Shown here in pieces: positions 8,947-16,990 of a DNA stretch of 64,000 nucleotides. The stretch is taken from assembly GCA_964598565.1 (NCBI GenBank), contig CAZRCG010000008.1:56044-120043 (forward strand). The letters run 5' to 3'. The position numbers and the translations under genes were made by a program. How positions within the stretch are numbered: position 1 is the stretch's first letter; every line of letters begins with the position of its first letter. Under the pieces are notes generated by a model, which saw nothing but the letters and a program-made list of their open reading frames with translations, made no database searches and was not told the DNA's origin. This DNA is from CAZRCG01 sp964598565 (lineage in GTDB: Bacteria; Bdellovibrionota; UBA2394).

Positions 8947-10548
8947 ATGTCAGAAAGTCCCGAAGGCACTAGCTATTTAAATTATCCCAAGGGGTGGACC
9001 TCTTGGCTCACCACGCTCGACCACAAGCGCATTGGCTTGATGTATCTTGTGACGACGCTTGTCTTTTTTCTGCTTGGCGGAATTTATGCTCTAGCGGTGC
9101 GTTTGGAGCATTGGACTCCCGGACGCACGATTATGGACGCTGATACCTACAATCAGGCCTTCACCTATCACGGAACGATGATGGTTTTTATGGTAATCAT
9201 TCCGATGATTCCTGCCGCTATAGGCAATTTTATTTTGCCGATGATGTTGGGAGCCAAAGACGTCGCTTTTCCGCGATTAAATTTGTTGTCGTATTATGTC
9301 TTCATAGCAGGTGCGATTCTCGCGCTGATGACTCTTTTCTTTAAGGGTGTCGATACGGGCTGGACATTCTATACGCCTTATTCAACACGAACTGGCACGT
9401 CTGCAGCTCTTATGGTGTCGGCGGCATTTGTGATGGGGTTTTCATCGATTCTCACAGGCCTCAATTTTATTGCGTCCGTTCATAAGTTGCGTGCCGAGGG
9501 ATTGAGCTGGGGCAGACTCCCGCTCTTTCTGTGGAGTCTTTACGCCACCAGCATTATTCAGGTTTTGGCGACACCGGTGCTGGCGTTGACCCTACTTTTG
9601 CTGGCGGTCGAAAAGATTTTTGGAATTGGAATTTTTGATCCTGCTCTGGGGGGTGACCCCGTTTTGTTTCAGCATTTCTTTTGGTTCTATTCGCATCCAG
9701 CGGTTTACATCATGATTTTGCCGGCGATGGGTGTCATCAACGAAGTGATACCTGTATTTTCGCGAAAGCCCATCTTTGGTTACAAAGCGATGGCCGCTGC
9801 GATTTTCGGCATTGCGCTAGTGGCTTTTGTAGTGTGGGGGCACCATATGTATACGAGTGGTGAGTCCGATTTTTCTATTTTTCTATTTTCGCTCATCACG
9901 ATGTTTGTGGGTGTGCCCACGGGTGTAAAAGTGTTTGGCTGGCTTGCAACTCTTTATGGTGGAAGCATCTCTTTTAAAGCACCCATGTTGTATGCTTTCG
10001 CTTTTCTCTTCGTGTTTCTCATTGGGGGGCTCACAGGCGTTGTATTGGCAAATATCGCGGCTGATATTCATTTGCATGATACCTATTTCGTTGTAGCACA
10101 CTTTCACTACGTGATGGTGGGCGGCACGTTGATGGGTTTTATGGCGGGGGCACATTATTGGTTTCCAAAATTCTTTGGCAAAATGTACTCAGAACGCTGG
10201 GCTTTCATCGGATGGCTATGGATTTTTATTGGCTTCAACGTCACCTTTTTCCCTCAGTTTGTAATGGGCGCTCAAGGCATGCCACGTCGGTATTATAACT
10301 ATCTGCCGCAATTTGAATGGTTGCATCAAGTGTCGACGGTGGGCTCAGCGATGATATCGATCGGCTTCGTCATTGCCGCGGTATATTTTGTGGCAGCTCT
10401 TTTAAAAGGTGCCAAGGCGCCCGACAATCCATGGCAGGCCCTCACTTTAGAATGGCAGACTTCATCGCCGCCTCCGCTCGAAAATTTCAGAAAAGATCCT
10501 ATCGTAACGCAAGGATTCTACGAGTTTGGACCAGGAGGTAAAGCCTGA
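8947..10548 (+). CDS. coxA: Cytochrome c oxidase subunit I, A2-type (haem a/a3-CuB)
   Basis: A 533-aa, 12-helix catalytic subunit of a haem-copper oxygen reductase. Metal ligands are visible: His75 (TYHGTMMVF) for the low-spin haem, His250 with cross-linked Tyr254 and His299-His300 (WGHHMYTSG) for CuB, and the HFHYVMVGG pair for both haems. The CuB motif reads YSHPAVY rather than GHPEVY: the helix VI glutamate is absent and Tyr-Ser replaces it, the signature of A2-type enzymes. It sits between coxB and coxC; the last A of its TGA is the first base of coxC's ATG. Confidence 0.97.
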   Translation: MSESPEGTSYLNYPKGWTSWLTTLDHKRIGLMYLVTTLVFFLLGGIYALAVRLEHWTPGRTIMDADTYNQAFTYHGTMMVFMVIIPMIPAAIGNFILPMMLGAKDVAFPRLNLLSYYVFIAGAILALMTLFFKGVDTGWTFYTPYSTRTGTSAALMVSAAFVMGFSSILTGLNFIASVHKLRAEGLSWGRLPLFLWSLYATSIIQVLATPVLALTLLLLAVEKIFGIGIFDPALGGDPVLFQHFFWFYSHPAVYIMILPAMGVINEVIPVFSRKPIFGYKAMAAAIFGIALVAFVVWGHHMYTSGESDFSIFLFSLITMFVGVPTGVKVFGWLATLYGGSISFKAPMLYAFAFLFVFLIGGLTGVVLANIAADIHLHDTYFVVAHFHYVMVGGTLMGFMAGAHYWFPKFFGKMYSERWAFIGWLWIFIGFNVTFFPQFVMGAQGMPRRYYNYLPQFEWLHQVSTVGSAMISIGFVIAAVYFVAALLKGAKAPDNPWQALTLEWQTSSPPPLENFRKDPIVTQGFYEFGPGGKA

Positions 10549-11201
10549 TGGCAGAGGTTCATGGGGAGAAGCCGCACTTCGCGCATCATTTTAGAAATGC
10601 GATGCATGAGTTTTTGACGTGCAAATTGGGCATGTGGCTGTTTCTGGTTCAAGAGGTTTTATTTTTCAGTCCACTCTTCGTCGGTTATTTCATGTACAAG
10701 TACGAGTATTACGACTCGTTCTATAAAGCGTCGTTTCAGCTCGATTGGCGCTTAGGAGCTCTAAACACGGCCGTCTTGATTTTGTCGAGCTTCACAATGG
10801 CGAAAGCCGTGAGCGCCGCACAACGCAACCAAACGGCGGCCTTGGTTAGAAATATTACGATCACTATTGTGTGCGCTTTTATTTTCTTGGTGGTGAAATA
10901 TTTCGAGTACAGCCACAAAGTGCATGCTGGCATTCTTCCAGGGCAATTTTTTACCAATGCTGAAATTTTGAAAGAGGCGCCGGCAGCCCCGATTTACTTC
11001 GCATTTTACTTTTGTATGACGGGACTACATGCGTTGCATGTGATTATTGGAATTGGCGTACTTATTTGGATTTTACGTCGAGCCAAGCGCGGAGATTTTG
11101 GAGAGAAGTATTTTACACCGGTGGAAATGACGGGGCTCTATTGGCATTTTGTAGATTTAGTATGGATCTATTTATTTCCGCTTTTGTATCTTTTACATTG
11201 A
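10548..11201 (+). CDS. coxC: Cytochrome c oxidase subunit III
   Basis: A 217-aa subunit III with five predicted membrane helices, the short bacterial form that lacks the first two helices of the mitochondrial protein. The C-terminal helices carry FCMTGLHALHVIIGIGVL and YWHFVDLVWIYLFPLLYL, the most conserved stretches of the family. It stabilises subunit I during turnover. The start codon overlaps the coxA stop by one base, so translation is probably coupled. coxD follows after 17 bp. Confidence 0.95.
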   Translation: MAEVHGEKPHFAHHFRNAMHEFLTCKLGMWLFLVQEVLFFSPLFVGYFMYKYEYYDSFYKASFQLDWRLGALNTAVLILSSFTMAKAVSAAQRNQTAALVRNITITIVCAFIFLVVKYFEYSHKVHAGILPGQFFTNAEILKEAPAAPIYFAFYFCMTGLHALHVIIGIGVLIWILRRAKRGDFGEKYFTPVEMTGLYWHFVDLVWIYLFPLLYLLH

Positions 11202-11218
11202 TGACGAGGGGATGAACG

Positions 11219-12013
11219 ATGAGCGATAACCACGACAAACATCATATTCTCTCAGATAAAATGGCCGTATCTGTATTGATAGGACTCCTCGTGCTGACGG
11301 TTGTAACGGTTGCCGTTACCCGAGTGGATTTTGGTCCGCTGAACACCGTCGTCGCCTTTCTCGTGGCAACGATCAAGGCTGCCTTAGTGATTCTATTTTT
11401 CATGGGCTTAAAATATGACGAGGTCGAGAATAAAGCGTATTTCTATTCCTCCTTTATTTTTCTTATCATTTTTGTTGCTTTGACGGCTGCGGATGTCTTT
11501 ACGAGACCTGCCGGATGGAGAAATCAAGGATCCCACCTCAAAGAAGTTTCAACCGTTTCAAAGTTTTCTAAACCGTGGATTTCTAGCCCCGAGTTGCTGG
11601 CGCACGGCAAAGCAGTGTATCAGGCGCAGTGTGCAGTATGTCATGGGCCCGAAGGTTTCGGTAATGGGCCGGCCGCTGCCGCCTTAAATCCTGTGCCTCG
11701 AAATTTTCATGAGGGAGAGGCTTGGATAAACGGACGAAAAATATCGGAGATCTTTTTAACCCTGAAGAACGGTTTAAATGCTATGCCATCGTTTGCCACC
11801 ATTTCTACCGATGATCGCTGGGCTGTCTCTCACTATGTGTCATCGTGGGGGCCCAAGGCACCAGAGGCTTCAAACGATGATCTGAAAAAAGCAGGCATCG
11901 TAGACCCCACCAAAGACGATGGGGGTGTCGGCGTTGGCGGATCCCAGAAGCGACTGCCAATCAGCTTTGCCATTGAGCGCTATCTAGAGAGAGCCTCCGC
12001 CGCAAAGCAGTAA
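11219..12013 (+). CDS. Cytochrome c oxidase subunit IV fused to a cytochrome c domain
   Basis: A 264-aa protein. The first ~95 residues match the prokaryotic subunit IV (CoxD/CtaF-like) family with three membrane helices (about 16-35, 42-63, 76-93). The rest is a periplasmic class I cytochrome c with CAVCH at residues 138-142 and a candidate axial Met in NAMPSF. Subunit IV alone is normally ~100 residues, so this is a fusion. With the cytochrome on coxB, the oxidase would have two tethered c-type haems, plus ActA and ActE on the donor side. Last gene of the respiratory operon; the next gene is 136 bp away. Confidence 0.88.
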   Translation: MSDNHDKHHILSDKMAVSVLIGLLVLTVVTVAVTRVDFGPLNTVVAFLVATIKAALVILFFMGLKYDEVENKAYFYSSFIFLIIFVALTAADVFTRPAGWRNQGSHLKEVSTVSKFSKPWISSPELLAHGKAVYQAQCAVCHGPEGFGNGPAAAALNPVPRNFHEGEAWINGRKISEIFLTLKNGLNAMPSFATISTDDRWAVSHYVSSWGPKAPEASNDDLKKAGIVDPTKDDGGVGVGGSQKRLPISFAIERYLERASAAKQ

Positions 12014-12149
12014 GGGGCTCGCGACAAACGCTTATCTGTTTCGTTGCCTTGCCTTGCCTCTGGGATCTTTCTCGAAAGCCCTTCTTTTCGGCGTCACCAT
12101 TCTGGATCTTCTGCTGCGCCCCAGTCGTGGGCATTAGCTACAATGGGGT

Positions 12150-13547
12150 GTGAAAAAGATACTCCTTGTAAAGTCGGTGGACCCCAGTTTTGATGCTTAT
12201 CAATGGATCTTGGAGTCCTGGGGATTCTCTACCAAGATGATTTTGGTCAGGGGACCACGCGAAGAAGTTCGCCAAACTATTGAAAATTGGTCACCTGATT
12301 TTATTATTCTCAATAACAGTGATATTTTTTCAAACTTTTTTCGAGACGATGCTGAGGAGTTGATGTCGTACTTTGGTGGACTATCTACGCCTATTGCAAT
12401 GTGGGACTATGAGGGGCCCACATTCAGCGGAGGTTCGAGCTTAGTCTTCAAATACTTAGATAATAAGTTTCTAAAAAATATTCTCTACTTTGCAGTCGAT
12501 AGCGAGGTAGCGCTCGATTATAAACGACGAGGGTTCACCAGTTTCTATCTGCCATTTGGCGTTGACCCTCGGCTAGCTCAGTACCGAGTGCCGGCCCATC
12601 TTAAAAACTCATTTCAACATGATATGGTCTATATCGGCACAGCGCCGGCGGCGCCGATATTTCCTGAGGTCGTAGATCTGCAGCCCAGCGTGCTGCAGTA
12701 TTACACCGACATGATTGATTTTGATATTCGTTCGATTATGGCAAGGGTCATTAAAGATACTACTGCCAAGCAACATTTAGATCGAGTTCATGCCACGATA
12801 AAACCGCAGCTCGAAGCCTTGCTTAAGGCAGATATCGAAGACTCTTACGTTTATCACGATATCGAGAATAAATTCTCAAAGGCCTATGTCACATTGTTGA
12901 TACAAGAGATGCCACAGCTGGCCTCGACGAAACATCAATTAGAAGTCATTGTTGGTTTACGTCTGCGGCTCGGCTATTCGGTCTATCAGCTGACAAATAG
13001 ATTGGACCATCTGATACCTGAGGGTATTCGGGTTTATGGCGAGGGCGAGTGGAATCGAATTCTTCTCAATTACGCTCATCCCGTTCGTCGATTGTCCTAT
13101 CCAGAAATGTTCGCAGCCTTCCACAACTCAAAGATCGTGTTCTCGTATACTAAGAAACTATTTTTGACTTGCGTACACGAACGTGTCTTTCATGTACTTG
13201 GAGCGGGGGGTTGTCCGCTGATGGATCATCGAGCTGATTTAGAATTAGTATTTGAGAAAGATGACATTCCTGCCTATCGAAGTATGGAAGAGCTCGATCA
13301 ACTGACAAAATTCCTTTTGAAGAATGATAGCGCTCGACTACAAATGGTTGAGCGAGGCAGAAATAAGGTTTTTTCGGCGCATACTTATGTGCATCGCTTG
13401 GCTGACTTATTGTGGGCAGTTTGCAAAGAGACGAGCACTGCAATGCCGTCCTTACAGGTCATGTCATTTACGGGCAACCAGGAGTGGATAGAGGCCATGG
13501 CTCATCCGCCGAAGGTGCCAACAAAAACAGATGCTCATCTTGAATAG
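12150..13547 (+). CDS. CgeB-like GT-B glycosyltransferase
   Basis: A 465-aa protein with the arrangement of CgeB/DUF3880-type glycosyltransferases: an N-terminal Rossmann-like half (MKKILLVKSVDPSFDAYQW) and a C-terminal half of the Glyco_trans_1_2 type, recognised by CVHERVFHVLGAGGCPLMDH, then the acidic DLELVFEKDD, the ELDQLTKFLL helix and the HTYVHRL ending. Such enzymes decorate surface polymers or proteins; donor and acceptor cannot be read from sequence. GTG start at 12150. It stands between the oxidase operon and ctaA, so it may be co-transcribed with ctaA (18 bp gap), but no functional tie is evident. Confidence 0.75.
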   Translation: MKKILLVKSVDPSFDAYQWILESWGFSTKMILVRGPREEVRQTIENWSPDFIILNNSDIFSNFFRDDAEELMSYFGGLSTPIAMWDYEGPTFSGGSSLVFKYLDNKFLKNILYFAVDSEVALDYKRRGFTSFYLPFGVDPRLAQYRVPAHLKNSFQHDMVYIGTAPAAPIFPEVVDLQPSVLQYYTDMIDFDIRSIMARVIKDTTAKQHLDRVHATIKPQLEALLKADIEDSYVYHDIENKFSKAYVTLLIQEMPQLASTKHQLEVIVGLRLRLGYSVYQLTNRLDHLIPEGIRVYGEGEWNRILLNYAHPVRRLSYPEMFAAFHNSKIVFSYTKKLFLTCVHERVFHVLGAGGCPLMDHRADLELVFEKDDIPAYRSMEELDQLTKFLLKNDSARLQMVERGRNKVFSAHTYVHRLADLLWAVCKETSTAMPSLQVMSFTGNQEWIEAMAHPPKVPTKTDAHLE

Positions 13548-13565
13548 CTGTTGTAAGTCAGAGAG

Positions 13566-14465
13566 ATGACCAAGTCTCTTTGGCTGCAGCTACTGATTTG
13601 TGTTTTACTTTTTATTTTGATCGTTCTGGGAGCGGGAGTTCGTCTCGCAGATGCCGGTTTGGCGTGTCCAGATTGGCCCCTTTGTTTTGGCCAAGTGGTT
13701 CCACTGTTCGACTTTAAAATTTTTATGGAGTGGATACATCGGGCCATTGCAGGCGGCATTGGCCTCATGGCCTTGGTGACCTCAACATCGATTTTTTATA
13801 AACCGAACCTTCGTCGACACCTTGGCTTATTATCGGCAGCGTCTCTCTTATTGTTTTTATTCCAAGCATGGTTGGGAGGGCAAACCGTCATCCAGTTGCT
13901 AAGGGCCGAGATCGTGACGGCGCATCTCTTTGGCGGTTATTTGTTATTCGCTGCCAATCTGTGGATATTCTGTCGATGGAAAGCACTGTCCGTGGATCGT
14001 AACTCTAGTGAACTCTATGCAGGCCTGAGTTTCTATCGGGGACTTTTGTGGATGAGCTGGCTTCTTGTATTTTGTCAGGCGATTCTCGGTGCCTTAGTTA
14101 GTTCTCACTACGCGGGGCATGCGTGCCCTGACTTTCCGCTGTGTCATGGCCGATGGATTCCGACGTTTGCATCCGATGAAATCGTGCTGCACTTTCTTCA
14201 TCGATGTGGAGCCGTTTTGGTTTTAGGCGTTGGAGTCTGTGTGTCGTGGCGTATTCGTGGCGATGCGATTGGTCGACGGGCAAGGCGTTTGGCAGGTCTG
14301 GCGTTAGTACTTATTGTGCTCCAATGGGTTTTAGGTATTTCGATGATTTTTACGCGCGTGCATCCCGGAGCGTCTATATTTCATTCGCTTGGTAGTCTTT
14401 CCATCTTCACGGTTTATTTGTGGCTCTTAATTCACGCTTCGCCAAAGCCTAAGCCGACGAAATAA
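13566..14465 (+). CDS. ctaA: Haem A synthase (CtaA/COX15)
   Basis: A 299-aa, eight-helix membrane enzyme that oxidises the C8 methyl of haem O to give haem A, the cofactor of the A2 oxidase encoded upstream. Two homologous halves are visible, each with a cysteine pair (ACPDWPLC and ACPDFPLC) and paired histidines (WIHRAIAGG, AHLFGGYLL, LHFLHRCGAVL, IFHSLGSL). ATG at 13566. CtaB (haem O synthase) is not in this window. The 3' end overlaps the convergent rlmE gene by 34 nt. Confidence 0.93.
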   Translation: MTKSLWLQLLICVLLFILIVLGAGVRLADAGLACPDWPLCFGQVVPLFDFKIFMEWIHRAIAGGIGLMALVTSTSIFYKPNLRRHLGLLSAASLLLFLFQAWLGGQTVIQLLRAEIVTAHLFGGYLLFAANLWIFCRWKALSVDRNSSELYAGLSFYRGLLWMSWLLVFCQAILGALVSSHYAGHACPDFPLCHGRWIPTFASDEIVLHFLHRCGAVLVLGVGVCVSWRIRGDAIGRRARRLAGLALVLIVLQWVLGISMIFTRVHPGASIFHSLGSLSIFTVYLWLLIHASPKPKPTK

Positions 14466-15055
14466 ATTTCTTTAGACTCTTTTCGTACAGCGGGGGGTCG
14501 ATAGAGCTTAGATTGCCGAAAGAATCGATGCCAGGTTTTGACGGTCGCAAAATTGTCTTCAGATTGAAAGACCTTGGTGACAAAATTGCCGCCCTTCTTC
14601 AGATAACTTTGAGCTAATTGCCAGGCAGCTAAATTAAGTTCGAGTGATGCTGCGCAGTCCACGATGCGAGAGCCCTGGGTCGCAGGCGCCATATCAGAGA
14701 CCACCGTGTCATAAGATTCGTCGGGTAAGCTGTTACCGTCGAAAATGGAGGCTTGGAGATATTGAAACGAAATTCCCGTTCGTTTGATTCTTTCTAGAGC
14801 TCTAGCACTCAAGGGTTGAAGATCGAGAGAGACAAGACCATGAGATGGAGCCGATCTTGAAGGCGTTTCCTTCAAGACATCGGCAATATATTCGCTCCAA
14901 CTGCCGGGAGAGGCTCCAAGGTCAAGAACTTTGAATCCTGGTTTTAAAATCTTATATTTCTCTTGAATGTCTTTCAGTTTATACACACTACGGGCAGAGA
15001 AATTTTCTTTCTTAGCCTTAAGGAAATAGTGATCATGAAGAGTCTCTCGTCTCAT
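14432..15055 (-). CDS. rlmE: 23S rRNA (uridine-2'-O-)methyltransferase RlmE/FtsJ
   Basis: A 207-aa SAM-dependent methyltransferase that modifies a uridine of the 23S rRNA A-loop in assembled 50S subunits. SAM-binding motif VLDLGASPGSW; the family's K-D-K-E tetrad is visible as Lys in SVYKL, Asp in VSDMAP, Lys in FVTKVFQ and Glu in SKEIYFVG. The start MRRETLHDHYFLKAKKE fits the family. Its first 21 nt overlap the first codons of hemW on the other strand and its 3' end overlaps ctaA by 34 nt, so both ends lie over neighbours. Confidence 0.93.
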   Translation of the reverse strand: MRRETLHDHYFLKAKKENFSARSVYKLKDIQEKYKILKPGFKVLDLGASPGSWSEYIADVLKETPSRSAPSHGLVSLDLQPLSARALERIKRTGISFQYLQASIFDGNSLPDESYDTVVSDMAPATQGSRIVDCAASLELNLAAWQLAQSYLKKGGNFVTKVFQSEDNFATVKTWHRFFRQSKLYRPPAVRKESKEIYFVGLGFGEA

Positions 15056-16183
15056 ACTTTTTTTCTACCGCCGTCACTCTACCTTCATTTTCCCCTGTGT
15101 AAACACGTCTGTTCTTACTGCGACTTCAATGTGATGTCTGTAGGGGATAGTTCAAAGGTTTCAAATGATTATCCCAGACTATGGACCGATCAAATTTTGA
15201 AAGAACTCGAGCTTTGGGCCGCTCGATTTGTCCTTGAACCTGACGCTACGCTAAGAACGATTTATTTTGGAGGTGGAACGCCCTCTCTTTTAAAGCCTGA
15301 GCATTTGGAACAGATTGTTGAGCGCATTCGATCACTGTGGCCTTGCGAGATCGAAGAGCTATGCCTTGAAGCTAATCCTGAAAGCGTCACAGAAGAGACG
15401 GTCGATGCGTGGAAGTCTATCGGATTTTCCAGAGTGAGTTTGGGGGTGCAGACGTTTCAGCCCGCACTTTTGCGCAGGCTCGAGCGATTAGCAACCCATG
15501 ACGATCTTGAGCGGGCTTTAGAGCTGGTTCAGAGAGCCTTTTCAAACTGGAGTTTAGATTTAATGATCGCCATTCCCGATCAGACTTTGGAAGACCTTGA
15601 AAACGATTTAGAAAGGCTGCGGCAGGTATCTTCGCCTCATCTATCGATATATCTGCTCACGTTAGCGGTCGATCATATTTGGAACCGTAGCCCCACCATG
15701 TCTAAAAAAATTCCTCCAGAAGCCTTGGCCGAAGCCATGTACCAGCGAGTGTGCCGTTATGCTGCTGAAAATCGTTACCAACACTATGAGATTTCTAATT
15801 TTGCACGACCCGGCATGCAGAGCGTACACAATCGAAATTATTGGGACACGAACTCTTCGTATTTGGGCCTGGGCCCGGGAGCGCATGGTTACCTACGTTC
15901 CACGCAGGGAGATCGAATTCGAACCATAGAGGCCCTCCATGCGGGAGATTGGTTGAAAGGGTTGGAGCCCGAGGCTGAGTGGTTGACGGGCGAGCAGCAA
16001 GATTTGGAGTCTTTTTACATGACGCTGCGCCTCAATCGAGGTCTTGTTGTCACGCCCGCTATTGCATTGAAGGCGAAGGCACTCGTTCTCGAGGGCTTAG
16101 TCGTAATTCGTGAAGAGAAACTCTATCTTACACAGAGAGCTTGGCTGTGTATGGAATCGATTGCTGCGGCGCTTCTAACGTAG
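15035..16183 (+). CDS. hemW: Radical SAM haem chaperone HemW
   Basis: A 382-aa member of the HemW/HemN-like family. The radical-SAM CxxxCxxC is CKHVCSYC near residue 20, followed by DF as in HemW; the glycine-rich YFGGGTPSLL and LGVQTF motifs follow. It lacks the N-terminal extension of true HemN coproporphyrinogen dehydrogenase, so the haem-chaperone role is preferred; HemW is thought to insert haem into respiratory enzymes, which suits the context. The frame is open back to 14963, but ATG 15035 has AAGGA at 15020-15024 and begins the conserved part. Divergent from rlmE with a 21-nt 5' overlap. Confidence 0.9.
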   Translation: MKSLSSHTFFLPPSLYLHFPLCKHVCSYCDFNVMSVGDSSKVSNDYPRLWTDQILKELELWAARFVLEPDATLRTIYFGGGTPSLLKPEHLEQIVERIRSLWPCEIEELCLEANPESVTEETVDAWKSIGFSRVSLGVQTFQPALLRRLERLATHDDLERALELVQRAFSNWSLDLMIAIPDQTLEDLENDLERLRQVSSPHLSIYLLTLAVDHIWNRSPTMSKKIPPEALAEAMYQRVCRYAAENRYQHYEISNFARPGMQSVHNRNYWDTNSSYLGLGPGAHGYLRSTQGDRIRTIEALHAGDWLKGLEPEAEWLTGEQQDLESFYMTLRLNRGLVVTPAIALKAKALVLEGLVVIREEKLYLTQRAWLCMESIAAALLT

Positions 16184-16252
16184 CGTAGATTTTGTGACGA
16201 GCGGCCTCTGACGCCGCTGCCAGATGGGTGTAAACTAAGTCTGGGAGACTTT

Positions 16253-16987
16253 TTGAAAAAGGGTAAATCACAGACACGTGCCGATCGCATTATGCAAGAA
16301 GCTCTTGAGGCGGTCGAGAAGCGTCAATCTCATGATACTTCTGGAGCCAATTCTTCCAGCGATGATGATCAATCGAACGGGGATCGATCGATGGATGGTA
16401 GTGATGATGTCGAGGTCATGGACGGTGAAGATAATGCTGAAGACTTATCGCCTTCGCATGGCTCGTCGTCTCACATGATACAACGAGAGACATATCTTCG
16501 TTTGTTTGCTGACTTTGAAAACTATCGAAAACGTGCTCAGAAAGATCGAGAAGCGGCGGAATTGTCGGGCAAAGAGAAAATCCTCAGAGGATTCTTAGAG
16601 ATCTTAGACAGCTTTGATCGAGGCTTTTCCAATCTTGATGAAAAGGGCGGTGTACTTGAGCAGGGCGTTCGCATGATTTTGTCGCAAGCCGACCACTGGC
16701 TAAAAACAGAAGGGCTAGAGCGAATTCAAACAACGGGAGCTATCTTCGACCCGACGGTACACGAAGCTGTATCGACTATTTCTCACGACACCATTGAAGC
16801 GGGTCGGGTTGTCTCAGAGGTGCGTCGAGGGTATCGTTGGCACAGACGTCTGCTGCGAGCCGCTTCGGTGGTGGTATCGAAGGGCCCCCAGGAGGGCTCT
16901 TTTCCCGCTACAAATTCAACGATTATCGAGTCATCAAGCACAGAGTCACCTTCGAGAGATTCATCAAAAAACAATGAACAGGAGTAA
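16253..16987 (+). CDS. grpE: GrpE nucleotide exchange factor (paralogue 1, dnaK-linked)
   Basis: A 244-aa GrpE that releases ADP from DnaK. Residues 1-75 are acidic and Ser-rich; the core begins with YLRLFADFENYRKRAQKDRE (long dimerising helix) and ends in the beta-wing stretch GYRWHRRLLRAASVVVSKG. A Ser/Thr-rich tail follows. The TTG start at 16253 has GGGAG just upstream; ATG 16292 is an alternative. dnaK begins 3 bp after the stop, so the two are one operon. A second GrpE lies at 36306. Confidence 0.9.
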   Translation: MKKGKSQTRADRIMQEALEAVEKRQSHDTSGANSSSDDDQSNGDRSMDGSDDVEVMDGEDNAEDLSPSHGSSSHMIQRETYLRLFADFENYRKRAQKDREAAELSGKEKILRGFLEILDSFDRGFSNLDEKGGVLEQGVRMILSQADHWLKTEGLERIQTTGAIFDPTVHEAVSTISHDTIEAGRVVSEVRRGYRWHRRLLRAASVVVSKGPQEGSFPATNSTIIESSSTESPSRDSSKNNEQE

Positions 16988-16990
16988 AAT

